A DNA stretch of 44,713 bases, taken from the NCBI GenBank assembly GCA_030739735.1, contig JASLYQ010000023.1, forward strand, positions 1-44,713. Reading direction: 5' to 3'. Position numbers and translations under genes: made by a program. This DNA is from Alphaproteobacteria bacterium. GTDB taxonomy: Bacteria > Pseudomonadota > Alphaproteobacteria > UBA7887. Shown here piece after piece: positions 7,212 to 16,192 of this stretch (position 1 is its first letter; each line of letters opens with the position of its first letter). A model generated the notes under the pieces. It was given only the letters and a program-made list of their open reading frames with translations. It did no database searches and was not told where the DNA came from.

Positions 7212-9750
7212 TACCGGCGCGTTTGCGCTTGGACTTCGCCTTGCGCTTGACTGGCGCCCGCTTGTTTTTGCCTTTCTTGGCCGACTTGTCGGCGATCAGG
7301 GTGAGCGCGGTCTCCAGCGTCACGCTGTCCGGGTTCTCGCTTTTCGGCAGGGTCGCATTGATGCGGCCGTGCTTGACGTAGGGACCGTAGCGGCCGCTGA
7401 ACAGCGCTACGTCGCCGTGGTCGTCCGGGTGCTTGCCGAGCACCTTGAGCGGCTTCGCACCACCGCGTCCGCGCGAGGGCTCGGCGAGCAGGGCCACGGC
7501 GCGGTTGATGCCGATGGTGAGTACGTCGTCGTCGGCCATGAGCGACTTGAAGGCCTTGTCATGCTTCACGTAAGGCCCATAGCGGCCTATGCCGGCGCTG
7601 ATCATCTCGCCGCTCTCGGGATGTGGCCCGATGTTGCGGGGCAGGGCGAGCAGGCCGAGGGCCACGTCAAGATCGACGTCATCCGGGCCCGTGCCTGTGG
7701 GCAGGGACGAGCGCTTAGGCTTCTCACCGTCGGCGGCTTCGCCGCATTGCACGTAGAGGCCGTAGGGACCCTTGCGCAAGGTTATCTCGGTGCCATCAGA
7801 ATCGTTACCAAGCACCATCGGTTTCTCGGCCAGGGCGTCGTCGGTAGCATTCTCGCCATTGGCCCCGACCAGGGGGCGCGTGAAGCGGCATTCCGGATAG
7901 GCGGAGCAGCCGATGAAGGCGCCGAACTTTCCGAGCTTGAGGCTGAGCTGGCCCTCGTTGCAGCGCGGGCAGACGCGTGGGTCTTTGCCATCGCTGTTCT
8001 CCGGGAAGATACGCGGTCCCAGCACCTGGTTTAGGGTGTCGAGGATCTCGCGCACGCGCAGGTCGCTAATCTCGGTCACGGCCAGGGAGAAGGCCGACCA
8101 GAACTCGCGCAGCACGCCTTTCCACTCCAACTCGCCGTTGGAGATCTGGTCGAGCTGATCTTCGAGACGCGCCGTGAAGTCGTATTCGACATAATGCTGG
8201 AAGAAGTTTTCCAGGAAGGCGGTGACCAGTCGGCCGCGGTCCTCCGGCTGAAAGCGTTTCTTCACCAACGTGACATAGTCGCGGTCCTGCAGCACCGAGA
8301 TGATGCTGGCATAGGTCGAGGGCCGGCCGATGCCGAGCTCCTCCATGCGCTTGACCAGCGAGGCCTCGCTATAGCGCGGTGGTGGCTCGGTGAAATGCTG
8401 TTCCGGTGTGGCGTCTGTCAGGCCCAGAGCATGGCCCTTGTCGACATTGGGCAGGCGGTGGTCTTCGTCGTCGTCCTTGGCGGGATCGTCGCGGCCTTCG
8501 GTGTAGAGCTTGAGGTAGCCGTCGAAGGCGACCACGGAGCCCGTTGCGCGCAGGCCGACGCTACCGTCCGCAGCGTCGATATCGAAGCGCACCTGGTCGA
8601 ACACAGCCGACGCCATCTGGCAAGCCACGGTGCGGTTCCAAATCAGCTCGTAGAGCCGCGCCTCATCGCGGGCCAGGCTCATCTCGTCGGCAACGCGCGC
8701 CGGATCGGTCGGGCGGATTGCCTCATGTGCCTCCTGGGCGTTCTTCGAGCGCGTCTTGTAGCGCCGCGGCTGCTCCGGCAAATAATTTTTGCCGTAGAGC
8801 CCGGCGACGACAAGCCGCGTTGCCTCCAGGGCTTCGCTCGACAATGTCACGGCATCGGTACGCATGTAGGTGATGAGGCCGCCCTCGTAGAGCGTTTGCG
8901 CGACGCGCATGGTGTGCTGGGCAGAATAGCCGAGCTTGCGTGCAGCCTCCTGCTGCAGGGTCGATGTGGTAAAAGGCGGGGCCGGATTACGCCGCACCTG
9001 CTTGCGCTCGACTTTGGTGGCGTTGAAGTTGCCCGCTTTGACGCGCTCCACCGCGTCGGCAGCCGCGGCCTTGTCGGGCAGGGCGAACTTGTCCAGCTTC
9101 TTGCTGTCGAGCGTGACGAGACGTGCGCTCAACGCTGCGCCAGAAGGTGTTGTTAGCGCTACGTCGACGGTCCAGTACTCGCGGCTCTTGAATACCTCTA
9201 TCTCCATCTCGCGATCGACAACGAGGCGCAGTGCTACCGACTGTACGCGTCCGGCCGAGCGGCTGCCCGGGACTTTGCGCCAGAGCACGGGCGAGAGCGT
9301 AAAGCCGACCAGGTAGTCGAGCGCGCGTCGCGCCTGCTGGGCGTTGACTAGGTCCATGTCGATGTTGCGCGGGTTGGCCACGGCGTTGAGAACAGCATCG
9401 CGGGTGATCTCGTGAAAGACCACGCGCTGGGTCTGGGGCTGGGTTAGGGCGCCCTTCTTCTCCAGGTGATTGAGCACGTGCCAGGCGATGGCTTCGCCCT
9501 CGCGATCGGGGTCGGTGGCGAGCACGAGTCGGTCCGACTCCTTGACTGCGTCGGTGATGTTCTTAAGGCGCTTGGCCGACTTCGGATCGGCCACGTAGTC
9601 CATGGCGAAGTCTTCATCCGGACGGACCGAGCCGTCCTTTGATGGCAGATCGCAGACATGCCCGTAGGTGGCGAGCACGCGGTAGTCCGAACCCAGATAT
9701 TTTTCAATGGTGCGGGCTTTTGCCGGCGACTCAACAATCACGACGTTCAT
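7201..9750 (-). CDS. topA: DNA topoisomerase I
   Basis: This type IA topoisomerase relaxes negative supercoils. The protein has 849 residues. The Toprim domain begins at residue 1 (VIVESPAKARTIEKYLG) with the metal-binding DPDREG at 80-85; the catalytic Tyr is Tyr295 in GGLITYMRTDAV. One four-Cys zinc finger (CPRCNEGQL ... GCSAYPEC) is followed by three C-terminal repeats built on GPYVKH or GLYVQC, and a long Lys/Arg tail. Alphaproteobacterial TopA proteins usually have this layout. A remnant of dprA lies upstream on the same strand, where an intact dprA normally precedes topA. Confidence 0.96.
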   Translation of the reverse strand: MNVVIVESPAKARTIEKYLGSDYRVLATYGHVCDLPSKDGSVRPDEDFAMDYVADPKSAKRLKNITDAVKESDRLVLATDPDREGEAIAWHVLNHLEKKGALTQPQTQRVVFHEITRDAVLNAVANPRNIDMDLVNAQQARRALDYLVGFTLSPVLWRKVPGSRSAGRVQSVALRLVVDREMEIEVFKSREYWTVDVALTTPSGAALSARLVTLDSKKLDKFALPDKAAAADAVERVKAGNFNATKVERKQVRRNPAPPFTTSTLQQEAARKLGYSAQHTMRVAQTLYEGGLITYMRTDAVTLSSEALEATRLVVAGLYGKNYLPEQPRRYKTRSKNAQEAHEAIRPTDPARVADEMSLARDEARLYELIWNRTVACQMASAVFDQVRFDIDAADGSVGLRATGSVVAFDGYLKLYTEGRDDPAKDDDEDHRLPNVDKGHALGLTDATPEQHFTEPPPRYSEASLVKRMEELGIGRPSTYASIISVLQDRDYVTLVKKRFQPEDRGRLVTAFLENFFQHYVEYDFTARLEDQLDQISNGELEWKGVLREFWSAFSLAVTEISDLRVREILDTLNQVLGPRIFPENSDGKDPRVCPRCNEGQLSLKLGKFGAFIGCSAYPECRFTRPLVGANGENATDDALAEKPMVLGNDSDGTEITLRKGPYGLYVQCGEAADGEKPKRSSLPTGTGPDDVDLDVALGLLALPRNIGPHPESGEMISAGIGRYGPYVKHDKAFKSLMADDDVLTIGINRAVALLAEPSRGRGGAKPLKVLGKHPDDHGDVALFSGRYGPYVKHGRINATLPKSENPDSVTLETALTLIADKSAKKGKNKRAPVKRKAKSKRKRAGSAK

Positions 9751-9807
9751 GGTGCCGGCTCGAAATAGGGTGTGCTCACGTCCGTTAGCTCATTTCGCAA
9801 GGCGTTG

Positions 9808-10075
9808 TTATTTCGGAAAAATCGTTCTGCTACTATCGCGGTGCACGTCTCCCGTCAGCTCCAGCTCCAGTGCCAGGATCATGACCTTGGCGGCTGTTAA
9901 GTGACACTGGCGCACCAGTTCGTCAACACCCAGCGGGGTGCCACCGCGCAAAGACAGCAGCGTCTCGTGCTACGCGTCGGAGGGTATGGCAAGGCTCGCG
10001 TTGGGCCCCGCGTGGTAGCTTTGTGAGGTCCGGACGGTGTGCTGCGGCAAGAGCCTCGGTGACGTCGGCCACGCC
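9808..10075 (-). pseudogene. dprA: 3' remnant of dprA (DNA processing protein A)
   Basis: The minus strand upstream of topA encodes a recognisable DprA C-terminal winged helix: VDELVRQCHLTAAKVMILA followed by LELELTGDVHR, ending at a TAA (9808-9810). Its frame is closed by TAG three codons upstream of the recognisable part. Further upstream, in another frame, ADVTEALAAAHRP matches the segment that normally joins the DprA Rossmann domain to the winged helix. The catalytic Rossmann part is missing altogether; the Rid gene begins at 10153. DprA loads RecA on incoming single-stranded DNA in natural transformation, and that function is lost at this locus. Identification is by motif and by the conserved dprA-topA order. 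Confidence 0.75.
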
Positions 10076-10152
10076 AGGTCCCCGTTTATCCGAACACCCA
10101 GTGCTATCCCGACAAGAAGGTGGCTCGCCGACTCCAATTCCTGAGACGGGCT

Positions 10153-10569
10153 CTAGGAACCGCCATGTTCCGGCGGCTCGGGGATCACGGCGGTGGCTTC
10201 GATCTCGATCATGCCCGGCGAATCGAGCAAGTCAGTCACAAAGAGCATCGACATGGCTGGGTAGGAGCGGCCCATCAGCTCGCGCCAGATGCCCCCGAGC
10301 TGCGGTCGGGCGGCGAGATAGGCGTCCTTGTCGACGCAAAAGCAGGTCATGCGGCAGATGTGCTCGGCGTTGCCGCCGGCCTTACGCACGACGGCGAGGA
10401 CGTTCTTCACGGCCTGCGCGAATTGGGGTATCAGCTCGGCGCTCTCGAACTTCTGGCTCTCGTTCCAGCCGACTTGCCCGGCAACGAAAAGGAGTCGTCC
10501 GGCGGGGGTGAGGATGCCATTGGCATAGCCGATCGGCTTGCTCCAGCCGTCGGGCTCGATTGGCGTCAT
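10153..10569 (-). CDS. Rid/YjgF/UK114 family protein lacking the catalytic Arg
   Basis: This 138-residue protein has the Rid fold pattern: GQVGWNE near the N-terminus, QAVKNVLAVVRKAGG in the middle, and PGMIEIEATAVIPE near the end. Enamine/imine deaminating RidA carries an Arg in the segment just before the last strands (P-x-R-S/T). Here that segment reads YPAMSMLFV, so the Arg is replaced by Met. This is a feature of the non-RidA subgroups, whose substrates are largely unknown. ATG at 10569 is preceded by GGGAGGA; a longer frame to 10665 would run into the divergent promoter. It is transcribed divergently from the bcr operon 111 bases away, so a shared control region is likely. Confidence 0.85.
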   Translation of the reverse strand: MTPIEPDGWSKPIGYANGILTPAGRLLFVAGQVGWNESQKFESAELIPQFAQAVKNVLAVVRKAGGNAEHICRMTCFCVDKDAYLAARPQLGGIWRELMGRSYPAMSMLFVTDLLDSPGMIEIEATAVIPEPPEHGGS

Positions 10570-10615
10570 GAACGCGTCCTCCCGTACTCGTGTGGTTGTC
10601 ATTGCGATTAAAAAC

Positions 10616-10627
10616 GTATTATAGTAC
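10616..10627. promoter_or_regulatory. Candidate operator dyad between the Rid gene and bcrC
   Basis: GTATTATAGTAC is an imperfect palindrome (GTA-N-TATA-N-TAC) in the AT-rich centre of the 111-base divergent intergenic region. Its place between two start codons suits a regulator controlling both directions. No regulator gene is adjacent and the site does not match a consensus I can name. Confidence 0.3.
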
Positions 10628-10680
10628 GACAATACCATTATTACTGTCGGAAATCTCAGTCTCACTAGGTGCAGCCAGCC

Positions 10681-11844
10681 ATGTCGATAACCGATATCGT
10701 CGATCGCTGCGAGGCCCTATTCGAGGATCTCTCCTTTGCGGCAGTGCGGGAATGGAAGGCAGCGGCGCCCGATCGCAAGGCGATCGGCTACATGCCGATC
10801 TACGTGCCGCTGGAGATCATTCACGCCGCCGGTATGCTACCCGTGGGGATTCTCGGTGGTGGTGATCATCTCGAGGTGATCCACGGCGACGCCTATTACC
10901 AGAGCTACATTTGCCGTATTCCACGCTCGACCATCGAGCTTGGCCTGACCGGGCGTCTCGATTACCTCGATGGCATGCTGTTTCCCAGCATATGCGATGT
11001 GATCCGAAATCTCTCGGGCATGTGGCAGCTGCTGTTCGAGGACAAATATGTCCGATATTTCGACGTGCCCCAGAATTTCACTGATGCGGTCGGCGGTAAC
11101 TATTACCGCCACGAACTGGAGGTTCTGCGCGACGATCTCGCAGGCGTCGCCGGACGTGAGATCACAGACGCGGCTCTGAACAACTCGATAGGCGTCTACA
11201 ACGAGAACCGTGCTGCGGTGCGCGCGCTTTACGATTACCGCGCCGAGAAGCCCTGGCAGGCGCTGACATCGGAAGTCTATCTGTTGCTCCGCGCGGGCAT
11301 GGTGTTGCCAGTCGAAGAGCATACCGTGCTGATCGGCGACTATCTCGACGCCGTGCGTGCTGAGGACAGGCCAATGCGCGACAACTGCCGCGTCGTTCTG
11401 ACAGGCGCCTTCTGCGAGCAGCCTCCCCTTGGCATGATCCGGTCCATCGAGATGGCCGGCTGCTATGTCGTCGATGACGACCTCATGTTGGTGAACCGCT
11501 GGCTGACCGAAGAGGTGGTGGGCAACGGCGACCCACTGTCCAGCCTGTCGGCTGCCTTTCTGCACCATTCTATGGAGACCTCCGCGAAATATGTGCCAGA
11601 CCGCGCAACCAAGGGCCGCCATCTTGTCGATGCTGTGCGCACCTCACAGGCTGAAGGCGTGGTTTTCGCCTCACCCAGCTTCTGCGATCCCGCGCTGCTC
11701 GACAGACCAATGCTGCAGCATGTTCTGACGGGGGAGAACATTCCTTACACAGCCTTCAAATATGCCGAGAACTCCGGCCAGATGCAGCCGATCCGCGAGC
11801 AGGCGGGAACCTTCGCAGATTCGATCAAGCTATGGAGTGCATGA
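10681..11844 (+). CDS. bcrC: Benzoyl-CoA reductase subunit C (class I, Thauera/Rhodopseudomonas type)
   Basis: This is one of the two substrate-reducing subunits (the B and C subunits, homologous to the 2-hydroxyglutaryl-CoA dehydratase D component). The protein has 387 residues, the usual size. Cys78 (SYICRIP), Cys105 (FPSICDVIR) and Cys335 (SPSFCDPALL) occupy the positions expected for Fe-S ligands. Class I reductases drive two-electron Birch-type reduction of benzoyl-CoA to cyclohexa-1,5-diene-1-carbonyl-CoA at the cost of ATP. It opens the four-gene operon in the Thauera order C-B-A-D. The start is ATG at 10681; an upstream in-frame GTG at 10669 has no ribosome binding site. The stop overlaps the bcrB start (ATGA). 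Confidence 0.9.
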   Translation: MSITDIVDRCEALFEDLSFAAVREWKAAAPDRKAIGYMPIYVPLEIIHAAGMLPVGILGGGDHLEVIHGDAYYQSYICRIPRSTIELGLTGRLDYLDGMLFPSICDVIRNLSGMWQLLFEDKYVRYFDVPQNFTDAVGGNYYRHELEVLRDDLAGVAGREITDAALNNSIGVYNENRAAVRALYDYRAEKPWQALTSEVYLLLRAGMVLPVEEHTVLIGDYLDAVRAEDRPMRDNCRVVLTGAFCEQPPLGMIRSIEMAGCYVVDDDLMLVNRWLTEEVVGNGDPLSSLSAAFLHHSMETSAKYVPDRATKGRHLVDAVRTSQAEGVVFASPSFCDPALLDRPMLQHVLTGENIPYTAFKYAENSGQMQPIREQAGTFADSIKLWSA

Positions 11845-13130
11845 TGAACGCGACAGCGGACCCGGTGGTGCAAAAAGAAGATTCGATGTGGCGCCAGAAG
11901 GCGATGATTAACGCCAATTACACGGCGCTCGCCAATGCGCATGAGGAAGATAGGAAGGTCGTCTCGACTTTTGTGCCGGGAAACCTCAACGAGTTGCTGA
12001 TGTGTTTCGACTTCGTGCGCAACCTGCCTGAGACCAACGCGCTACAGGCGGCGCTGCGCAAGCAGAGCGGGCGCCTGGTGCTCGACGCCGAGCGCAACGA
12101 CCATTCCGAGGACGTCTGCACGTACGTCAAGGCCGACATCGGCATGATGATGCAGGGCATCGGTCCGACCGGGGAGACGATGCCCACTCCCGACCTGCTG
12201 ATGCTTTCCTATACGGGCTGCTTCACCTTTATGAAGTGGTTCGAGCTGGTCCGTGAGCACTATGGTTGCGAGACGACCATGCTGCACATTCCCTATCAGG
12301 GCGATGGTGTGATCACGCAGAATATGCGTGACTATGTGGTCAAGCAACTCAAGGAAGACGTGATCCCGGTACTCGAGCGAATCAGCGGTATCAAGTTCGA
12401 TATCGACCGGCTTCGGGAATACCTTAAAGAATCTGTTAAGGCCGAGGAGGACCTGGTTTGGGTGCTCGAATCGGCCAAAAATAAGCCCTCGCCGATCGAC
12501 GCCTATTTTGGTGGCGTCTATTACATTGGGCCGATCTTCACGGCTTTCCGCGGCACGCCAGAGGCCACTGACTATTACCGTACCCTGCGCCAGGAGATCG
12601 CTGAGCGTGTGGCGGCCGGGAAGGGTCCGATCACGCCCGAGGGCGAGCTTGACGATGAGCGCTTCCGCCTGGTCGTCGAGGGCCCGCCGAACTGGACCAA
12701 CTTCCGTGAGTTCTGGAAGATGTTCTACGATGAGGGTGCTGTGGTCGTCGCCAGCACCTATACTAAAGTCGGTGGCGTCTACGATTTCGGCTTTCGCCAC
12801 GACCCAGACAACCCGCTGGAGAGCCTCGCTGAATATTGCCTTGGTTGCTACACGAATCTCAACCTGCCATCGCGTATCGATATGCTCTGCAAGTATCTTC
12901 AGGACTACGAGGCCGATGGTTTACTCATCAACTCTATCAAGAGCTGCAACAGCTTCTCTGCTGGCCAACTGCTGATCCTGCGCGAAGTCGAAGAGCGTAC
13001 GGGCAAGCCAAGCGCCTTCATCGAGACCGATCTGGTCGATCCGCGCTATTTCTCGGCCGCCAACGTCAAGAACCGCATCGAGAGCTATCTGCAGATGCTC
13101 ACTCAGAAACGCGCTCGCTCGGCGGCCTGA
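11844..13130 (+). CDS. bcrB: Benzoyl-CoA reductase subunit B
   Basis: This 428-residue partner of BcrC in the ring-reducing half of the enzyme has many segments typical of true aromatic-ring reductases rather than general dehydratase homologues: VVSTFVPGNLNELLMCFD, SYTGCFTFMKWFE, AYFGGVYYIGP and EYCLGCYTNLNLPSR. Cys126, Cys332, Cys335 and Cys368 (INSIKSCNSFSAG) are candidate ligands for its Fe-S cluster. Start: of ATG codons at 11832, 11841 and 11844, the last overlaps the bcrC stop as ATGA and has GGAG six bases upstream. The substrate could also be a substituted benzoyl-CoA (3-hydroxy or 4-methyl), which sequence alone does not decide. Confidence 0.92.
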   Translation: MNATADPVVQKEDSMWRQKAMINANYTALANAHEEDRKVVSTFVPGNLNELLMCFDFVRNLPETNALQAALRKQSGRLVLDAERNDHSEDVCTYVKADIGMMMQGIGPTGETMPTPDLLMLSYTGCFTFMKWFELVREHYGCETTMLHIPYQGDGVITQNMRDYVVKQLKEDVIPVLERISGIKFDIDRLREYLKESVKAEEDLVWVLESAKNKPSPIDAYFGGVYYIGPIFTAFRGTPEATDYYRTLRQEIAERVAAGKGPITPEGELDDERFRLVVEGPPNWTNFREFWKMFYDEGAVVVASTYTKVGGVYDFGFRHDPDNPLESLAEYCLGCYTNLNLPSRIDMLCKYLQDYEADGLLINSIKSCNSFSAGQLLILREVEERTGKPSAFIETDLVDPRYFSAANVKNRIESYLQMLTQKRARSAA

Positions 13131-13145
13131 GGAGAGAGACGCGAC

Positions 13146-14459
13146 ATGGACTGTTACATCGGCATCGATCTCGGGTCGACTACTACAAAGGCCGTAGTGC
13201 TCGACACCAATGACGAGGTTCTCGGCCGCGGCATCACAAATTCACGGTCGAACTATGACATCGCGGCGCAGATCGCCAAGCAGGAGGCATTGATTGACAC
13301 CCGGTTTAACCTCTTCCGGCGCTCGCTGATCGACGTGGAGTCGTTGCGCGGACGCCAGGACGCTTTTCTCGATTTGCTCGAGCGCAGTTTCCGTCTGGAG
13401 CAGTATCTCGAGCAGCTGGCCGATCTGCGTGACACCTGCGAGGGCAACGTGACAGAGCAACGCTTTGGCGAGCGCAGCGATGCCCTACGCGAGGTCTTGC
13501 GCGCGTTGTTCGGCCGGCTTTTTGCCGACGCTCCAGCTATGTTCGCGCCGGGAGTGGATCGTAAGTCAGATTTTTTCCGCGATATCGCTGGCTCGCGCTA
13601 CCAGGCCGTGGGCGAAGAAGTGGCGGCGGCGGCAGATCTGGAATTCGATGCCGTACTCAATGTCTACGACCGCTCCATCATTGACGTGGAGAACCGCATC
13701 TCAAATGAGTCGGAGAGCGCCAAGTTGAAGCGCGCGCTGGACCGCGCCTTTACCGAAGCGACCGATCTGGCGGCCTCCGAAGAGGCCATCCGGGCACCGG
13801 TCACGGGAGTGCTCGATATCGCGCTCGACGAGACCTACACCGTCGGTACCGGCTATGGGCGTGCTCGCCTGCCGTTTTCGAAGGAGCACATCCGCTCCGA
13901 GATCCTCTGCCACGGGCTCGGTGCTCATCGCATGTATCCGAATACCGCCACCGTGCTCGACATCGGCGGCCAGGACACCAAGGCGATACAGGTGGATGCC
14001 GATGGTATCGTCGAGAACTTTCAGATGAACGACCGCTGCGCTGCCGGCTGCGGGCGTTATCTCGGCTACATCGCGGACGAGATGAATGTCGGCTTGCACG
14101 AGCTCGGGCCGATCGCCATGGAGGCGACGCGCCCGGTGCGCATCAATTCCACCTGCACCGTCTTTGCCGGTGCCGAGCTGCGCGACCGCCTAGCGCTTGG
14201 TGAGAAGCGTGAGAACATTTTGGCGGGTCTGCATCGGGCGATCATTTTGCGGGCAATGTCGACCTTGTCGCGCTCAGGCGGCGTCAGCGATGAGTTCACC
14301 TTCACCGGCGGCGTGGCCAAGAATCAGGCCGCGGTGGATGCCCTCAAGGCGCTGGTGAGGGAGAACTATGGCGAGATCACCATCAATATAAATCCCGAAT
14401 CCATCTATACCGGCGCGCTCGGTGCGGCGACCTTCGCTGTCCGTGCTGGAGAGGCATGA
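13146..14459 (+). CDS. bcrA: Benzoyl-CoA reductase subunit A (ATPase/activator)
   Basis: This is one of the two ATP-hydrolysing electron-activating subunits of the BadF/BadG/BcrA/BcrD family (ASKHA fold). The protein has 437 residues. The phosphate loop [14 protein letters not shown] is at 7-20, the long insertion characteristic of the BcrA/BadF branch spans about 50-215, and a second nucleotide motif [12 protein letters not shown] lies at 271-282. Cys298 and Cys302 ([13 protein letters not shown]), with Cys337 nearby, would supply the [4Fe-4S] cluster shared at the A/D interface. It takes electrons from ferredoxin and passes them to BcrBC with ATP hydrolysis. A strong GGAGAGAG site lies upstream. 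One base separates its stop from bcrD. Confidence 0.93.
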   Translation: MDCYIGIDLGSTTTKAVVLDTNDEVLGRGITNSRSNYDIAAQIAKQEALIDTRFNLFRRSLIDVESLRGRQDAFLDLLERSFRLEQYLEQLADLRDTCEGNVTEQRFGERSDALREVLRALFGRLFADAPAMFAPGVDRKSDFFRDIAGSRYQAVGEEVAAAADLEFDAVLNVYDRSIIDVENRISNESESAKLKRALDRAFTEATDLAASEEAIRAPVTGVLDIALDETYTVGTGYGRARLPFSKEHIRSEILCHGLGAHRMYPNTATVLDIGGQDTKAIQVDADGIVENFQMNDRCAAGCGRYLGYIADEMNVGLHELGPIAMEATRPVRINSTCTVFAGAELRDRLALGEKRENILAGLHRAIILRAMSTLSRSGGVSDEFTFTGGVAKNQAAVDALKALVRENYGEITININPESIYTGALGAATFAVRAGEA

Positions 14460-14460
14460 C

Positions 14461-15306
14461 ATGACCGTCACCGCAGGCATCGACATCGGCACGGGCGCCG
14501 TCAAGGTGGTGATCTTCGACTGCGACGGAGAGCAGAATAGATGGCTTGCTAAGCGCGTAGACCGCTTGCGTCGCCGAGACCCGATGGTCCTTGCTGAGAG
14601 CTGCTATCAGGCGCTTCTTAAGCAACTTGGTCTAGGGCGCGATGAGGTGGCCTATGTCGCGACTACGGGCGAGGGTGAAAATATATCCTTCCGCACTGGG
14701 CATTTCTATTCTATGACCACCCATGCTCGTGGCGCCATTCACCTCAACCTCGGCGTACGCGCGGTGCTGGACGTCGGCGCGCTGCATGGCCGTGCCATCA
14801 GCATCGACGAGCGTGGCAAGGTTCTGTCCTACAAGATGACTAGCCAGTGCGCCTCTGGCTCCGGGCAATTTCTGGAAAATATAGCGCGCTATCTTGGAGT
14901 CGCGATCGATGAGATTGGGAAGCTGTCACTGCAGGCGAATGACCCGGAAAAGGTTAGCGGTATATGTGCCGTGCTCGCCGAGACAGACGTCATCAACATG
15001 GTCTCGCGCGGCATCACGACGCCCAACATCCTGCGCGGCATCCACGTCTCTATGGCCGGACGCCTAGCCAGGCTCTTAAAGGCGGTCAAGGTTCCGGCCG
15101 GCGAGACGGTGCTGGTGACCGGTGGCTTGGCGTTGGACGATGGGTTGATCGGGGCGATGCGCGACGAAATCGCAGATCGGAAAGTTGACGTGGCGATCGA
15201 AAGCAACCCGGATTCGATCTATGCCGGCGCCATAGGCGCCGCGCTGTGGGGCGCCTTTAGACACGAGAAGTTGGTCCATCTCGGCCAGTTGGCGGAGGCC
15301 TCTTAG
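14461..15306 (+). CDS. bcrD: Benzoyl-CoA reductase subunit D (ATPase/activator)
   Basis: This 281-residue protein is the shorter ATPase partner of BcrA. Visible elements are the phosphate loop AGIDIGTGAVKVVIFD (5-20), the second nucleotide motif VLDVGALHG (102-110), the cluster ligands Cys130 (MTSQCASGSGQF) and Cys169 (GICAVLAETDV), and the family C-terminus AGAIGAALWGAFRHEKL. A GGAGAGG site precedes the ATG at 14461. This is the last gene of the operon. No ferredoxin, dienoyl-CoA hydratase or ferredoxin-reducing enzyme follows, unlike in Thauera, so these must lie elsewhere if the system works. Confidence 0.93.
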   Translation: MTVTAGIDIGTGAVKVVIFDCDGEQNRWLAKRVDRLRRRDPMVLAESCYQALLKQLGLGRDEVAYVATTGEGENISFRTGHFYSMTTHARGAIHLNLGVRAVLDVGALHGRAISIDERGKVLSYKMTSQCASGSGQFLENIARYLGVAIDEIGKLSLQANDPEKVSGICAVLAETDVINMVSRGITTPNILRGIHVSMAGRLARLLKAVKVPAGETVLVTGGLALDDGLIGAMRDEIADRKVDVAIESNPDSIYAGAIGAALWGAFRHEKLVHLGQLAEAS

Positions 15307-15485
15307 AAGCTCACACGGGTCTGGCCGGTGATATAGACCAAGTCCACGTGCCGCGATCTATCGATTTCAATATAGATCAACGACTTAGCGGAACGCTAGT
15401 TACACATCGTGCGGCACTTGAAGTCGAAATTTATTAACCCGATAATTTTTGTGGGTATGAGATCTCGGCAACGTTGGGGTGTGGC

Positions 15486-16160
15486 TTAGTCGAAGCCGAC
15501 GTAGCGCACAAAATCGTCATTAGGTGCACGCCGCGAGACCACGTCGTTGGCGGCGAAATCATCATTGGGGTAGCCCATGGCGATGCAAATCATTATGACC
15601 TGATCGTCGGGGATTTGTGCGTGCTCGCGCACCACAGCCGATTGCATGATGCCTTGGCCGTTGATCACTGTGCCGAGGCCCTTCGACCAGGCGGCCAGCA
15701 CCAGGCCGTAGGTGACGGCGCCGAGATCAAAATGGCTGATAGTGGCGGGCTCCAGACACTTGTTATAGGTCATAACGACGGATATCGGAGCGTCGAACTG
15801 GCGGAAGCCGCGCATCACCCAATCCTGGCGCTTCTCGGCGTCGTGACGGGCGATGCCCATGGCCTCGAAGAGCTGCACAGCAATCTCAATTTGGCGTTGG
15901 CGGTGAATGCCCTCATAGCCGTCACGCACCGGGATCTCGCGCTGTACCTTGGCGCCGGCTAGCATGCGTTCGCTATTGCCTCGGCGGATGTTCTCCAGAG
16001 GTTTGCCGGTGACAATATGAAATTGCCAGGGCTGGGTGTTCATCGACGACGGTGCTCGTTTGGCGATGTCAATGATCTCTTCGATCACTGCTCGCGGCAC
16101 CGGGTCCGGCTTATAGCCGCGAATGCTGCGCCGATCGCGCACCAGTCTCTCGAAGTCCAT
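15486..16160 (-). CDS. Nitroreductase family flavoprotein
   Basis: This 224-residue FMN-dependent oxidoreductase of the nitroreductase fold contains the FMN-binding N-terminal motif RDRRSIRGYKPDPVP, the conserved RAPSSMNTQPWQFHIV segment, and the C-terminal CIAMGYPND element. Members reduce nitro groups, quinones, enones or act on other substrates; this sequence does not show which. Two starts are possible: ATG at 16160 (behind AGAGG, chosen) or ATG at 16196, which lies in the scar of an IS3-type transposase. It is the last gene of a minus-strand operon with the LarA-like gene and two small genes, and it converges on bcrD. Confidence 0.85.
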   Translation of the reverse strand: MDFERLVRDRRSIRGYKPDPVPRAVIEEIIDIAKRAPSSMNTQPWQFHIVTGKPLENIRRGNSERMLAGAKVQREIPVRDGYEGIHRQRQIEIAVQLFEAMGIARHDAEKRQDWVMRGFRQFDAPISVVMTYNKCLEPATISHFDLGAVTYGLVLAAWSKGLGTVINGQGIMQSAVVREHAQIPDDQVIMICIAMGYPNDDFAANDVVSRRAPNDDFVRYVGFD

Positions 16161-16192
16161 TGCCTCTGACCTGGGCCCCTTGGCTCCCTCAC

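Noticed and set aside
6820-8034. Long plus-strand frame (404 codons) opposite topA and rnr
   Set aside because: It lies wholly opposite two well-identified genes; its composition is that of a high-GC antisense shadow.
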